From Sphingopyxis sp. (GTDB lineage Bacteria > Pseudomonadota > Alphaproteobacteria > Sphingomonadales > Sphingomonadaceae): a stretch of 64,000 nucleotides of DNA. Under the pieces are notes generated by a model. The model was not told the origin of the DNA. It was given only the letters and a program-made list of their open reading frames with translations, and ran no database searches. The position numbers and the translations under genes are program-made. This document shows, piece after piece, positions 27,738 to 37,235 of the stretch. The stretch covers positions 81,683-145,682 of the forward strand of contig NZ_JADIZJ010000022.1 in the NCBI RefSeq assembly GCF_016704835.1, in the 5' to 3' direction. Position 1 is the first letter of the stretch, and each line of letters begins with the position of its first letter.

Positions 27738-28295
27738 TTACCCCGCCTTTGCCACCGCGACCATCGCGGGACGCAGCAACCGGTCTTTCATCATATAACC
27801 TGCCTGCATTTCCTGCACGATCGTGCCGGGTGCGGCGTCGCTGCTCGGAATTTCCAGCATCGCCTGGTGCTGGTTGGGGTCGAGCGGCAGGCCGATCGCG
27901 GCGATGCGGGTGATGCCATTGCGTTCGAAGACACTGAGCAATTCGCGCTCGGTGGCTTCGAGGCCGGTGATCAGCGGCTTGATCGCGTCCGATGCGCGCT
28001 GTTCGTCGCTGAGCGCCGCGAGCGCGCGGCCGAGATTGTCGGCGACCGACAGGATATCGCGCGCAAATTTGGTCGCGGCATAGGCGTGCGCGTCGGCAAT
28101 TTCCTTTTCCTTGCGGCGACCCAGATTCTGCGTCTCGGCGCGCGCGTAGAGCAGGTCTTGCTGTACTGCGGCGAGCTGTTCGCTCAGCTTGGCCAGTTCG
28201 TCATTTTCGCCCTGCTCGGGAGCCGCTACTTCGGGGGCGTCGGTTTCGGGGGTCGCGCTGTCGTCGACCGGGGTGTCATTTTCGATGTTCGTCAT
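27738..28295 (-). CDS. grpE: Nucleotide exchange factor GrpE
   Basis: Releases ADP from DnaK. It is 185 residues long. An acidic, disordered N-terminus (1-35) leads to a long coiled coil (about 36-90) and a C-terminal beta domain with GIPLDPNQHQAMLEI-type sequence (GLPLDPNQHQAML) and VQEMQAGYMMKDRLLRPAMVAV. It lies 4 bp after hrcA, forming the classic hrcA-grpE operon. Confidence 0.97.
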   Translation of the reverse strand: MTNIENDTPVDDSATPETDAPEVAAPEQGENDELAKLSEQLAAVQQDLLYARAETQNLGRRKEKEIADAHAYAATKFARDILSVADNLGRALAALSDEQRASDAIKPLITGLEATERELLSVFERNGITRIAAIGLPLDPNQHQAMLEIPSSDAAPGTIVQEMQAGYMMKDRLLRPAMVAVAKAG

Positions 28296-28299
28296 AAAC

Positions 28300-29343
28300 C
28301 TATCGTATCAGTCTGGAGAGTGATTGTGCGGTGAAATCCACCATGGGAACGATGCGGGCATAGTTCAAGCGGGTGGGGCCGATAACCCCGACCACGCCGA
28401 CCACGCGCCCGTCCGATCCGCGATAGGGCGCCGCTATCACGGAAGAGCCCGAAAGCGAGAATAATTTATTCTCCGACCCGATAAAAATACGGGTCGCGCT
28501 GCCGTCGCGGGCGCTGTCGAGCAATTGCGCGATGTCCTGTTTGGTTTCGAGTTCGTCGAGCAATTGCCGGACACGGTCGAGGTCGCCGACCGCGCTGTCG
28601 TCGAGCAGATTGGCCTGGCCGCGCACGATCAGCACCGGGCGGTCGGCGCCGTCGGACGACCAGATCGCGAGCCCGCGGCTGACCAGATCCTGCGCGGCGC
28701 GGTCGATCGCAATCCGCTCGGCCTCGATCTCATGTCGCACCCGCGCCATCGCTTCGGTGAGCGTCAGGCCCGCCAGCATCGCGCTGATGTAATTGCCCGC
28801 CTCGACCAGCGCCGACGGGTCGAGCCCGGGCGGGGTGTCGATGACGCGGTTCTCGACCGCACCATCGCCCGCGACGAGCACGACAAGCGCCTGCGCGTCG
28901 GACAGCGGGACGAAGGCGACCTGTTTCAGGATGCGCTCGTGCTTGGGGACGAGGACCAGCCCGGCGCACGCCGACAGTCCCGACAACGCCGAGGTCGCCT
29001 GCGCCAGCGCGCTTTCGATCGGACCGGCGTCGGACAGACTCGCCTCGATCTGCGCGCGGTCCTCGGCGCTCGGTTCGGCGACCTGCATCATGCCGTCGAC
29101 GAAGAGGCGCAGACCCTGTTCGGTCGGCAGGCGTCCTGCGCTGGTGTGCGGACTGGCGAGCAGGCCGAATTCCTCCAGATCCTGCATGACGTTACGGATC
29201 GAGGCAGGGGAGAGGTTGAGCGCCGCGAGTTTCGACAATGTGCGCGAGCCAATCGGTTGCCCTGTTTCGAGATAAGCGTCGACGACCAGCCGGAACACGT
29301 CGCGGGCGCGCGTGGTGAGTTCGGTGATCGGCGCGGTGGTCAT
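28300..29343 (-). CDS. hrcA: Heat-inducible transcription repressor HrcA
   Basis: A 347-residue repressor of heat-shock genes that normally binds CIRCE elements. An N-terminal winged helix includes [15 protein letters not shown] and [19 protein letters not shown], with [14 protein letters not shown] nearby. The GAF-like and dimerisation parts end with [39 protein letters not shown] found no CIRCE inverted repeat in the 126-bp gap upstream, so self-regulation through CIRCE is not evident. grpE follows at 4 bp. Confidence 0.96.
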   Translation of the reverse strand: MTTAPITELTTRARDVFRLVVDAYLETGQPIGSRTLSKLAALNLSPASIRNVMQDLEEFGLLASPHTSAGRLPTEQGLRLFVDGMMQVAEPSAEDRAQIEASLSDAGPIESALAQATSALSGLSACAGLVLVPKHERILKQVAFVPLSDAQALVVLVAGDGAVENRVIDTPPGLDPSALVEAGNYISAMLAGLTLTEAMARVRHEIEAERIAIDRAAQDLVSRGLAIWSSDGADRPVLIVRGQANLLDDSAVGDLDRVRQLLDELETKQDIAQLLDSARDGSATRIFIGSENKLFSLSGSSVIAAPYRGSDGRVVGVVGVIGPTRLNYARIVPMVDFTAQSLSRLIR

Positions 29344-29469
29344 AGAGGGGATCTAGGGACGCGGAGGCGTGGGGGCAAGCGCCGGAGCCCTCTCCCATCG
29401 GAGAGGATGATTTGCGCTTGCTGCGCTTCACCGCTAAGCGCGCCGCACACAATCACAGGAGAATTCCCC

Positions 29470-30189
29470 ATGCGCCCATCCGGCCGCGCCCCCGATCAGA
29501 TGCGTCCGATCGCGATCGAAACCGCCTTCACCATCCACGCCGAGGGCAGCGTGCTGGTCAGCTTTGGCAACACCAAGGTGCTGGTGACCGCCAGCGTCGA
29601 TGAAAAGGTGCCGCCGTTCCTGCGCGGCAAGGGGCAGGGATGGGTCACCGCCGAATATGGCATGCTGCCCCGCGCGACGCACACCCGCGGCAGCCGCGAA
29701 GCGGCAAAGGGCAAGCAGTCGGGGCGGACGCAGGAAATTCAGCGGCTTATCGGGCGTAGCTTGCGCGCTGTGGTAGACATGAAAAAGCTGGGAGAGCGCC
29801 AGATCGTCATCGATTGCGACGTCATCCAGGCCGATGGCGGTACCCGCACGGCATCGATTACGGGCGCATGGGTCGCGCTGCGCCTCGCGGTAGACACGCT
29901 GCTCGCGGCAAAGACGATCGCCGAGGATCCGATCTCGGACAAGGTCGGCGCGATTTCGTGCGGTATCTACAATGGCACCCCGGTACTCGACCTCGATTAT
30001 GACGAGGATTCGGTCGCCGAAGCCGATGGCAATTTCGTGCTGACCGGTCGCGGCCAGATCGTCGAAGTCCAGGCGAGCGCCGAGGGCGCGACCTATGACG
30101 AGGAAGGGTTGCTGCGATTGCTGCGGCTGGCGCGGATCGGCTGCGGCGAGATTTTCGCGGCACAGGACAAGGCGACGGGGCGGCAATAA
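29470..30189 (+). CDS. rph: Ribonuclease PH
   Basis: A phosphorolytic 3'-5' exoribonuclease that trims tRNA 3' ends. It is 239 residues long. N-terminal [31 protein letters not shown] and the [15 protein letters not shown] helix are typical. The catalytic region reads [24 protein letters not shown]. It starts at ATG 29470 behind caggagaat, diverging from hrcA. rdgB and hemW follow in the same direction. Confidence 0.97.
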   Translation: MRPSGRAPDQMRPIAIETAFTIHAEGSVLVSFGNTKVLVTASVDEKVPPFLRGKGQGWVTAEYGMLPRATHTRGSREAAKGKQSGRTQEIQRLIGRSLRAVVDMKKLGERQIVIDCDVIQADGGTRTASITGAWVALRLAVDTLLAAKTIAEDPISDKVGAISCGIYNGTPVLDLDYDEDSVAEADGNFVLTGRGQIVEVQASAEGATYDEEGLLRLLRLARIGCGEIFAAQDKATGRQ

Positions 30190-30190
30190 C

Positions 30191-30270
30191 GTCGTCACCC
30201 CGGACCTGATCCGGGGTTCTTTGGCGGTGAAGGGCTGGATGCCGGATCAGGTCCGGCATGACGAATGACA
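30191..30270. repeat. Palindromic intergenic repeat (accccgg/ccgggg type), double copy
   Basis: Two hairpins: caccccggacctgatccgggg and tgccggatcaggtccggca. They are separated by about 20 bp between rph and rdgB. Confidence 0.65.
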
Positions 30271-30279
30271 GGGCAGGTT

Positions 30280-30906
30280 ATGTCGCATCGAAAACTCACC
30301 CCCGGCAAACTCGTCATCGCCAGCCACAATGCGGGCAAGGTGCGCGAGATTCGGGCGTTGCTCGAACCATTCGGGATCGATCCGGTGTCGGCCGCCGACC
30401 TCGGCCTGCCCGAGCCCGCGGAGACGGGAACGACGTTCCGCGACAATGCGCTGCTTAAAGCGCATGCCAGCGCGGCGGCGGCGGGGCTGCCCGCACTCGC
30501 CGACGACAGCGGGCTGGAGGTTGCCGCGCTCGGCGGGCGCCCGGGGGTTTACACCGCCGACTGGGCCGAACGGCAAGCGTTTGAAGGCCCGCCCGGCCGC
30601 GACTGGTATATGGCGATGGGCAAAGTCGAAGGACTGCTCGCCGAGCAGGGGCCGGACGTCGACCGCAGCGCCTGCTTCGTCTGCACCCTCGCGCTCGCCT
30701 GGCCTGACGGTCATGCCGAGGTGTTCGAGGGGAGGGCGCAAGGCAGCCTCACCTGGCCGCCGCGCGGGATGCTCGGTTTCGGTTATGATCCGGTGTTCGT
30801 GCCAGTTGGCAAGTCATTGACTTATGCTGAAATTGAACCGGCTGAGAAGCATGCGATCAGCCACCGCGCCGATGCCTTTGCAAAGCTGGTGGCGGAAGCT
30901 TTTTAA
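30280..30906 (+). CDS. rdgB: XTP/dITP diphosphatase (RdgB/HAM1)
   Basis: Cleans ITP, dITP and XTP from the nucleotide pool by pyrophosphohydrolysis. It is 208 residues from ATG 30280. [14 protein letters not shown] (substrate loop), [26 protein letters not shown] (catalytic Asp) and FGYDPVF are present. Commonly adjacent to rph and hemW in alphaproteobacteria, as here. Confidence 0.96.
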   Translation: MSHRKLTPGKLVIASHNAGKVREIRALLEPFGIDPVSAADLGLPEPAETGTTFRDNALLKAHASAAAAGLPALADDSGLEVAALGGRPGVYTADWAERQAFEGPPGRDWYMAMGKVEGLLAEQGPDVDRSACFVCTLALAWPDGHAEVFEGRAQGSLTWPPRGMLGFGYDPVFVPVGKSLTYAEIEPAEKHAISHRADAFAKLVAEAF

Positions 30907-30943
30907 TTCCCCTCCCGCTGGCGGGAGGGCCGAGGGGAGGGGC
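30907..30943. repeat. Small inverted repeat, cccctcccgc/ggcgggaggg
   Basis: Hairpin cctcccgctggcgggagg followed by a second gaggggagggg arm, between rdgB and hemW. The right end, gaggggagg, may also serve as the hemW ribosome site. Confidence 0.55.
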
Positions 30944-30945
30944 CT

Positions 30946-32151
30946 GTGGCCACCACCGAACTACGAGACATGCCGTCCCGCGTCCCGTTCCGCCAGCAGG
31001 TGGGGAGCCCTGAACCGCTGGCGCTTTACGTCCATTGGCCGTTTTGCGTGTCGAAATGCCCCTATTGCGACTTCAACAGCCATGTCCGCGACCGCGTCGA
31101 TCAGACGGCGTGGCGCGATGCCTTGCTGGCTGATTTGCGGCACGAGGCGGGGTTGCTGCCTGGCCGGGCCGTCGCTTCGATCTTTTTCGGTGGGGGGACG
31201 CCCAGCCTGATGCCGCCCGCGACCGTCGCCGCGGTGATCGCGGCTGCCGAGACCGAGTGGGGCTTGACCGATGACGTCGAGATCACGCTGGAGGCCAACC
31301 CGAACTCGGTCGAGGTCGCCAATTTCGCCGATCTCGCCGCCGCCGGGGTCAATCGCGTGTCGATCGGGGTTCAGAGCTTCGATGCCGAAGTGCTTGAATT
31401 TTTGGGGCGAGCGCACAGCGAAGACGAGGCACGCCGCGCCATTGCTACCGCACAGGAACATTTTGCACGCGTCAGTTTCGACCTGATCTATGCGCGCCCC
31501 GGCCAGACGATGGCGGCGTGGACAACCGAGCTGGCGGGCGCGCTCGCGTTCGGCACCGATCATCTCTCGCTCTACCAACTCACGATCGAGCCCGGCACGC
31601 GCTTTGCCACGCTGGCGGCGAAGGGCGAGCTGACGATCCCCGACGGCGATGCCGCCGCTGACCTGTTTGACGCGACGCAGGCAATGACATGTGCTGCGGG
31701 CCTACCGCGCTACGAGGTGTCGAACCATGCGCGGATCGGGCACGAGAGCCGCCACAACCTCGCCTACTGGCGCTACGCCGATTATGCCGGCGTCGGCCCC
31801 GGCGCGCATGGGCGGCGGCTCGGGCAGGCGACCGAACGGCACAAGAAGCCCGAGAATTTCATCGCCGCGGTCGAACGCAATGGGCATGGGCTGAAGGTCG
31901 AGAGCGACCTGCCCGCGCACGAGCGCGCAACCGAGGCGATGCTGATGGGGCTGCGGCTGCGAGAAGGGATCGATCTGGCGCGGATCGAGATGCGCAGCGA
32001 GCTGGCGCGCGCGGCGTTCGTCGATGGTGATGCGGTGGCGCGGTTGGTCGAGCAAGGACTGATGGCGCAGGAGCGCGACCGGCTGAGGGTGACCGACGAC
32101 GGCATATTGCTCCTCGACTCGATCCTTTCCGAGGTGGTGCGGACGGGTTAA
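30946..32151 (+). CDS. hemW: Radical SAM heme chaperone HemW
   Basis: HemW-family radical SAM protein (formerly HemN-like), proposed to insert heme into target proteins. The cluster motif is C34-x3-C38-x2-C41 (CVSKCPYCDF). FFGGGTPSLM, TLEANPNSVE, RVSIGVQSFD and DLIYARPGQT follow, then a HemN C-terminal domain. The short form without the extra N-terminal region of HemN favours HemW over coproporphyrinogen dehydrogenase. The start is taken as GTG 30946 behind gaggggagg; ATG 30970 is possible. Confidence 0.93.
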   Translation: MATTELRDMPSRVPFRQQVGSPEPLALYVHWPFCVSKCPYCDFNSHVRDRVDQTAWRDALLADLRHEAGLLPGRAVASIFFGGGTPSLMPPATVAAVIAAAETEWGLTDDVEITLEANPNSVEVANFADLAAAGVNRVSIGVQSFDAEVLEFLGRAHSEDEARRAIATAQEHFARVSFDLIYARPGQTMAAWTTELAGALAFGTDHLSLYQLTIEPGTRFATLAAKGELTIPDGDAAADLFDATQAMTCAAGLPRYEVSNHARIGHESRHNLAYWRYADYAGVGPGAHGRRLGQATERHKKPENFIAAVERNGHGLKVESDLPAHERATEAMLMGLRLREGIDLARIEMRSELARAAFVDGDAVARLVEQGLMAQERDRLRVTDDGILLLDSILSEVVRTG

Positions 32152-32170
32152 GCTACGCATGCCTCAACTG

Positions 32171-32248
32171 TCCTGAGCTTGTCGAAAGACCGTTTTTCCT
32201 GCACCGTGGCGAGAAGAACAGGGCTTCGCCAAGCTCAGCACGAACGGG
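32171..32248. repeat. Intergenic repeat (cctgagcttgtcgaaag ... caagctcagcacgaacggg)
   Basis: The left arm ctgagcttgtcgaa and right arm ttcgccaagctcag form an imperfect palindrome. This sequence is a familiar dispersed repeat of sphingomonads. It ends just before xerC. Confidence 0.7.
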
Positions 32249-32255
32249 ATTTTGA

Positions 32256-33146
32256 GTGAGCCTCGATCTGATCCGAGACTGGGATGCCCATCTGGCGCAT
32301 GAAAAACGCCGGTCAGAGCACACGCGCCGCGCCTATATCGCGACCGCCGAGCGTTTTTGCGCCTTCCTGTCGCAGCATCGCGGCGGCGCGGTCGATGGCC
32401 CGATGCTGGCCAAACTGACCCCGAACGACCTGCGCGCCTATCTTGCCGATCGCCGCGCCGACGGCCTCGGCAATGCCTCTGCCGCGCGCGAGTTGTCGGC
32501 GTTGCGCGGCTTCCTGCGCTTCGTCGGCGGCTCGGGCGCCAGCGTCCCTCCGCTCCGCGCGCCGCGGGTCAAGAAGGGGCTGCCGCGGCCTGTCTCGCCC
32601 ACCGAGGCGCTCGCGCTGGCGCAGGATGTCGAGGACAATGCGCGGCAGGGATGGACCGGCGCGCGCGATTTTGCGCTGCTGTTGCTGCTTTACGGCGCGG
32701 GGCTGCGTATCGGCGAGGCGCTGGGGCTGACCGGCGCGGCGCTGCCGCTGGGCGTGACGCTGCGCGTCACCGGCAAGCGGAACAAGACGCGCGTCGTGCC
32801 GATCCTGCCTGCCGTGGCGGCGGCAGTGACGCGCTATGTCGATGCCTGTCCCTATCCGATCGCCAGGGATGCGCCGCTGTTCCTGGGGGCGCGCGGCGGG
32901 CCGCTGGCGCCCGGCGTCGTGCGCGCCAGCGTCCGAACGGCGCGGCGCGCGCTGGGGCTGTCCGAACGCACCACGCCGCATGCGCTGCGCCACAGTTTCG
33001 CGACGCACCTGCTGGCGGGCGGCGCCGATTTGCGAAGTTTGCAGGAACTGCTCGGCCATGCGAGCCTGGCGTCGACGCAGATTTACACCGCGGTCGATGC
33101 GGCGCATCTGCTCGACATTTACCGCAGCGCCCACCCGCGGGCCTGA
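32256..33146 (+). CDS. xerC: Tyrosine recombinase XerC
   Basis: A chromosomal Xer recombinase, 296 residues, that resolves chromosome dimers at dif with XerD. It has an N-terminal SAM-like core-binding domain (1-100) and a catalytic domain with Arg in GAGLRIGEALGL, HALRHSFATHL, LLGHASLASTQIYTAVD (final Tyr nucleophile). The start is GTG 32256. XerC rather than XerD is judged from overall resemblance. It is a housekeeping gene, unlike the recombinases in the mobile region. Confidence 0.88.
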   Translation: MSLDLIRDWDAHLAHEKRRSEHTRRAYIATAERFCAFLSQHRGGAVDGPMLAKLTPNDLRAYLADRRADGLGNASAARELSALRGFLRFVGGSGASVPPLRAPRVKKGLPRPVSPTEALALAQDVEDNARQGWTGARDFALLLLLYGAGLRIGEALGLTGAALPLGVTLRVTGKRNKTRVVPILPAVAAAVTRYVDACPYPIARDAPLFLGARGGPLAPGVVRASVRTARRALGLSERTTPHALRHSFATHLLAGGADLRSLQELLGHASLASTQIYTAVDAAHLLDIYRSAHPRA

Positions 33147-33158
33147 TCAATCCCAGCC

Positions 33159-33235
33159 GTCATTGCGAGCGAAGTGACCCAGAGCGGTTTACGCAGACTC
33201 TCGATTGCTGCATCGCTTCGCTCCTCGCAATGACG
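33159..33235. repeat. Intergenic repeat (gtcattgcgagc...ctcgcaatgac)
   Basis: gtcattgcgagcgaag and gcttcgctcctcgcaatgac are inverted arms about 75 bp apart overall. Copies also occur at 49397 and, degenerate, at 24522. Confidence 0.7.
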
Positions 33236-33243
33236 AGAAAATT

Positions 33244-33849
33244 CTAGTCAGCCCGCTTCGGCTTCCACGTCACGACGCGATAGAGATAAAGGAGCACCAG
33301 CGACCCGATCGCGACCAGCGCCACGGGGCCGACGAACGCATCCATATTGGCGAATTTGCCGCCGAACCAGTTGCCCGCCCCTGCCAGCGCAGTGATCCAG
33401 ATCGTCGATCCTGCTGCGGTCCAGAGCAGGAATTTGGCCTGGTTCATCTTCACCATGCCCGCGGGGAGCGACACCATCGTGCGCGCCACCGGCATGAAGC
33501 GCGCAGCAAAGACGATGCCCGGACCATATTTCAAGAACCAGTTGTGCAGCCGCTCGACCTCGGCCCAGTCGAGCGTCAGCCAGCGGCCGTGCCGGTCGAT
33601 GAAGGGTTTGAGACGATGATAGCCGATCCAGCGCCCGATGCCGTACCACACCCAATTACCGGCGGTTGTCCCCGCGACAGCGACCGCCACGAGGGTCCAG
33701 AAATCGAAATGGCCCTTGGCGACGGCAATGCCGCCAAGCCCCATGATGACTTCGGACGGGATCGGCGGGAAAATATTCTCGAGGACCATGAGGATGAAGA
33801 TCCCCACATAGCCCCAGCTCTGGATCAGGTTCAGGATGAAATCGGTCAT
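33244..33849 (-). CDS. DedA family membrane protein
   Basis: A 201-residue inner-membrane protein of the DedA/VTT family, thought to be proton-driven lipid scramblases or transporters. The family run ENIFPPIPSEVIMGLGG lies near residue 24. GTTAGNWVWYGIGRWIG and FAARFMPVARTMVSLPAG (conserved Arg motif FxRxxPxxR) follow. About four to five hydrophobic segments are present. It lies 25 bp downstream of gshB in the rsmI-yraN-gshB-dedA run. Confidence 0.94.
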   Translation of the reverse strand: MTDFILNLIQSWGYVGIFILMVLENIFPPIPSEVIMGLGGIAVAKGHFDFWTLVAVAVAGTTAGNWVWYGIGRWIGYHRLKPFIDRHGRWLTLDWAEVERLHNWFLKYGPGIVFAARFMPVARTMVSLPAGMVKMNQAKFLLWTAAGSTIWITALAGAGNWFGGKFANMDAFVGPVALVAIGSLVLLYLYRVVTWKPKRAD

Positions 33850-33874
33850 GACGCGGGGTAACGCACAGAGGGCG

Positions 33875-34825
33875 TCAACCGATCCGTCGGACGATCGCGT
33901 CCCAAATCATGCCCGCCGTGTCGCTGTTGTTGAACCGGTCGATCGCGACGATGCCGGTGGGCGAGGTGACGTTGATTTCGGTCAGCCATTCGCCGCCGAT
34001 GACGTCGATGCCGACGAACACCAGTCCGCGTTCCTTGAGCGCGGGGCCGAGCGCGGCGCAGATCTCCTGTTCGCGCGGGGTCAGCGTCGTGGCTTCGGCA
34101 AAACCTCCGACTGCGAGGTTGGAGCGGAATTCGCCTTCGCCGGGCTTGCGGTTGATCGCGCCCGCGACTTCGCCGTCGATCAGCACAATGCGCTTATCGC
34201 CCTGCGAAACGCTGGGCAGGAACTGCTGAACCATGAAGGGTTCGGGCCAGACCTGTCCGAACAGTTCGACGAGCGCGCCGAGGTTGCTGCCGTCGGCGTC
34301 GATGCGAAACACCGCCTTGCCGCCATTGCCGTGCAGCGGCTTGATCACCACGGCGCCATAGCGGGCCTGAAAATCCTTCACTGCGTCGAGATCGCGGGTG
34401 ACCATCGTCGGCGGCATATATTCGGGGAAATCGAGCACGAAGACTTTTTCGGGCGCATTGCGAACCGAGACGGGGTCGTTGACCACCAGCGTTTCGGCGG
34501 CGATCCGTTCGAGCAGCCAGGTGCCGGTGAGGTAACCGAGATCGAAGGGCGGATCCTGCCGCATCAGCACGACATCGACGTCGCGGCCGAGGTCGAGCGT
34601 GACCTGATCGCCGAAGCTGTAATGTGCGTCGGCCTCGCGCTTCACGTCCAGCACACGGTGCGCTTTGGTCGTCAGCCTCCCCGCCTCCCAGGTGAGCCCG
34701 CGGACGTCGTAATGATAGAGGGTGTAGCCGCGTTCGAGCGCCTTCAGCATCAGGGCGAAGCTGCTGTCGCCTCCGATGTTGATACCGTCCATCGGGTCCA
34801 TTTGCACTGCGGCGCGCAGGGTCAT
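33875..34825 (-). CDS. gshB: Glutathione synthetase
   Basis: Joins gamma-glutamylcysteine and glycine with ATP. It is 316 residues, ATP-grasp fold. N-terminal VQMDPMDGINIGGDSSFAL and LMRQDPPFD are typical. KPLHGNGGKAVFRI (ATP grasp) and TEINVTSPTGI (Mg/substrate) follow. I start at ATG 34825 behind gaggaata; the frame is open further upstream but overlaps yraN. It lies 10 bp after yraN. Confidence 0.97.
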   Translation of the reverse strand: MTLRAAVQMDPMDGINIGGDSSFALMLKALERGYTLYHYDVRGLTWEAGRLTTKAHRVLDVKREADAHYSFGDQVTLDLGRDVDVVLMRQDPPFDLGYLTGTWLLERIAAETLVVNDPVSVRNAPEKVFVLDFPEYMPPTMVTRDLDAVKDFQARYGAVVIKPLHGNGGKAVFRIDADGSNLGALVELFGQVWPEPFMVQQFLPSVSQGDKRIVLIDGEVAGAINRKPGEGEFRSNLAVGGFAEATTLTPREQEICAALGPALKERGLVFVGIDVIGGEWLTEINVTSPTGIVAIDRFNNSDTAGMIWDAIVRRIG

Positions 34826-34835
34826 TCGATATTCC

Positions 34836-35180
34836 TCAGGGTTGCCAGACGTGGACCAGATGGCGTGGCGGGCGCCCGGGCGCAAGACGCATCGCGTCAA
34901 TGCGGATGTTGTCGTGCGGCCGCGCGAAGCGTGGGGCGAGCATTTTAGCCGCCGCGGCGACGCAGCGTCGGCGAAAGTGATCGATGGCAAGGTCACGGTC
35001 TTCCGAACGCTTGCGCCATTTCACCGCGGTGAATGCGGCGATGCGGCCGCGGCACGCGACCAGATCGACCTCGCCCGCCGCCGCGCGCAGCCGCTTGCCG
35101 AGGATGCGCCAGCCGTGCAGCCGCAGCGCCCAGGCCGCGCGGCGCTCGATCTTGCGCCCGGGTGCCTCGGCGCGCTTCAA
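34836..35180 (-). CDS. yraN: YraN/UPF0102 family nuclease-like protein
   Basis: A 114-residue protein of the YraN family, a restriction-endonuclease-like fold. LHGWRILGKRLRAAAGEVDLVACRG matches the conserved core with Glu and Asp of GE(V)DL. The usual next motif, E-x-K in strand three (FVEVK), reads AFTAVK here, so one expected acidic residue is missing. It starts 4 bp inside the end of rsmI (ATGA overlap) and sits 10 bp before gshB. Function in the family is unproved. Confidence 0.88.
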   Translation of the reverse strand: MKRAEAPGRKIERRAAWALRLHGWRILGKRLRAAAGEVDLVACRGRIAAFTAVKWRKRSEDRDLAIDHFRRRCVAAAAKMLAPRFARPHDNIRIDAMRLAPGRPPRHLVHVWQP

Positions 35181-36037
35181 TCAGCATCCTTCAGCGCGAG
35201 CGCGCGGGCATAGACGTCATGGCGATCGAGCCCGAAGCGTTTGGCGACCGCTTTCGCTGCCTGCGCGACCGGTTTGTCGGCCATCGCGTCGCGCAGCGCC
35301 GCGGCGAGCGTCGCATCGTCGGCCTGTTCGAGCGCGGCTGCGCCCGGCGGGCCGACGACGACGACGATCTCGCCCTTCGGCGGCGCGTCGGCGTAGCGCG
35401 CAGCGAGTTCGCTCAAGGTGCCGGTTACGCATTCCTCGAACATCTTGCTGATCTCGCGCGCGACCGCGGCCTCGCGGTCGCCGAGCCCTGCGGCCATCGC
35501 GGCGAGGGCAGAGGCGAGGCGCGGGCCGCTTTCGTAAAACACCAAGGTCGCGCGCAGCCCGGCGAATTCGGCGAGCGTGTCGGCGCGCGCCTTGGCCTTT
35601 GACGGCAGAAATCCCGCGAACAGGAACCGGTCGCTCGGCAGCCCCGACAGGGTGATCGCGGCGATCGCAGCGCATGGGCCGGGCAGGGTAGCGATGTGCC
35701 GCCCGGCCGCGCGGGCATCGCGGACCAATTTGTACCCCGGGTCCGAAATCAGCGGGGTTCCCGCGTCCGACACCAAAACGACCACCTCTTCGGCCATCCG
35801 CGCCACCAGCGCCGCACGCGTCCGTTCGTCGCTGTGATCGTGATAGGGGGTCATCGGCACCCGCAAACCCAGATGCGACAAGAGCTTGGCGGTGACGCGC
35901 GTATCCTCGGCCGCGATCAGGTCGGCGCGCGCCAGCATCGCCCCGGCGCGTGCGGTGATGTCGCCGAGGTTGCCGATGGGGGTCGCGACGATATAGAGAC
36001 CGGGCAAGGGAGAATTTGAGATGGTCGAATCTGGCAT
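35177..36037 (-). CDS. rsmI: 16S rRNA (cytidine1402-2'-O)-methyltransferase RsmI
   Basis: Methylates the ribose of C1402 in the ribosomal decoding centre. It is 286 residues, tetrapyrrole-methylase fold. LYIVATPIGNLGDIT, IAAEDTRVTAKLLSHL, VSDAGTPLISDPGYKLV and LPGPCAAIAAITLSGLP are all family motifs. It is the first gene of the rsmI-yraN-gshB-dedA run. Its first 17 bases overlap the start of the divergent LpoA-like gene. Confidence 0.97.
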   Translation of the reverse strand: MPDSTISNSPLPGLYIVATPIGNLGDITARAGAMLARADLIAAEDTRVTAKLLSHLGLRVPMTPYHDHSDERTRAALVARMAEEVVVLVSDAGTPLISDPGYKLVRDARAAGRHIATLPGPCAAIAAITLSGLPSDRFLFAGFLPSKAKARADTLAEFAGLRATLVFYESGPRLASALAAMAAGLGDREAAVAREISKMFEECVTGTLSELAARYADAPPKGEIVVVVGPPGAAALEQADDATLAAALRDAMADKPVAQAAKAVAKRFGLDRHDVYARALALKDAD

Positions 36038-37235
36038 GACGCCGAAAATGGCAGAAACTGCTGCCGAGCGCCAAGCATATGCATCGCCGCGGCGGCAAAT
36101 GCTGCGCGGACTCGGCGCCGTGGCGATGGCCGGCCTGCTTGCCGCATGTCAGGTCGTGCCCAAGACCGCTGGTCCGGCCGCGCCGCCGCCGCCCGAAACC
36201 CCGACCGACAATGTCGGTCCCGGCCTGCCAACCGATACCGATCGCCACCGCGTCGCGTTACTGGTGCCGCAGACCGGCCCGAACGCCGACGTCGGCATGG
36301 CGATCGCCAATGCGACCACGCTGGCCTTGCTCGATTCGCGTACCGAACGCGTCCGCATCACCACTTATGACACCGCGCTCGGCGCGGCGGCGGCGGCGCA
36401 GCAGGCGGTCGCTGACGGCAACCGGCTGATTCTCGGCCCGCTGCTCAGCGAAGACGTCGCGCAAGTTGCGCCGATCGCGCGCGATGCGAAGGTGCCGGTC
36501 CTCAGTTTTTCAAACGACAGCAGCGTCGCCGGTAATGGCGTCTTCATCATGGGCTTTGTCCCCGGCCAGTCGGTGGAGCGCGTCGTCGCCTTTGCGCGCG
36601 GCAAGGGGCATCAGCGCTTTGGCGCGCTGGTGCCGAAGAATGTCTATGGCGACCGTTCGGCTGCCGCCTTTCGCGCCGCGGTGAGCGCGGCGGGCGGGAC
36701 GCTGGTCGCGGTCGAAAGCTATGACCGCAGCGCGACCGCGCTGACCGGAGCAGCGCGGCGGATCGCCAATGCCGGCGCGATTGACGCGGTGCTGATCGCC
36801 GACAGCGGCGGCAATGCAATCCGTGCGGTCCCGGTGATCAAGGGCGCCGGCCAGCGCCAGATTATGGGTACCGAACTGTGGAACACCGATGCGTCGCTGG
36901 GCACCAGCGCAGTGATGCGCGGCTCGTGGTTCGCCAGCGTTTCCGACGGCCTCTATGGCCAACTCGCCGGAAAATATCGCACACGCTTTGGCAAGGCGCC
37001 GTACCGGCTGGCAAGTCTGGGGTATGACTCGGTGCTGCTGACGGTCCGCATCGCGCGCGACTGGAAACCGGGGACCAGCTTTCCGGTGAACAAGCTGCTT
37101 TCAGCCGACGGCTTCGGCGGTATCGACGGTATTTTCCGTTTCAACAGTCGCGGCATTGCCCAGCGCGCGCTCGAGGTCAGCGAGATCGGCGCGGGGGGGT
37201 TCCGCGTCGTCGATCCCGCACCGACAAAATGGTGA
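36021..37235 (+). CDS. Penicillin-binding protein activator (LpoA-like) lipoprotein
   Basis: A 404-residue outer-membrane lipoprotein candidate with lipobox LLAAC. A periplasmic-binding-protein fold follows, like the C-terminal domain of LpoA: VALLVPQTGPNADVGMAIAN, LILGPLLSEDV, VPVLSFSNDS and RFGALVPKNVYGDRSAAAF. It probably stimulates a class A PBP. The start at 36021 is favoured by gggag 8 bases upstream. An RRQML pair just before the hydrophobic stretch hints at Tat export, but this is weak. The divergent position next to rsmI matches the yraM(lpoA)-yraL layout of other proteobacteria. Confidence 0.88.
   Translation: MVESGMTPKMAETAAERQAYASPRRQMLRGLGAVAMAGLLAACQVVPKTAGPAAPPPPETPTDNVGPGLPTDTDRHRVALLVPQTGPNADVGMAIANATTLALLDSRTERVRITTYDTALGAAAAAQQAVADGNRLILGPLLSEDVAQVAPIARDAKVPVLSFSNDSSVAGNGVFIMGFVPGQSVERVVAFARGKGHQRFGALVPKNVYGDRSAAAFRAAVSAAGGTLVAVESYDRSATALTGAARRIANAGAIDAVLIADSGGNAIRAVPVIKGAGQRQIMGTELWNTDASLGTSAVMRGSWFASVSDGLYGQLAGKYRTRFGKAPYRLASLGYDSVLLTVRIARDWKPGTSFPVNKLLSADGFGGIDGIFRFNSRGIAQRALEVSEIGAGGFRVVDPAPTKW

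Noticed and set aside
29344..29469. CIRCE element upstream of hrcA
   Set aside because: No TTAGCACTC-N9-GAGTGCTAA-like inverted repeat was seen.
32256..33146. xerC as part of a mobile element
   Set aside because: It sits among housekeeping genes with no repeats or att-like ends of an element and has chromosomal Xer length and motifs.
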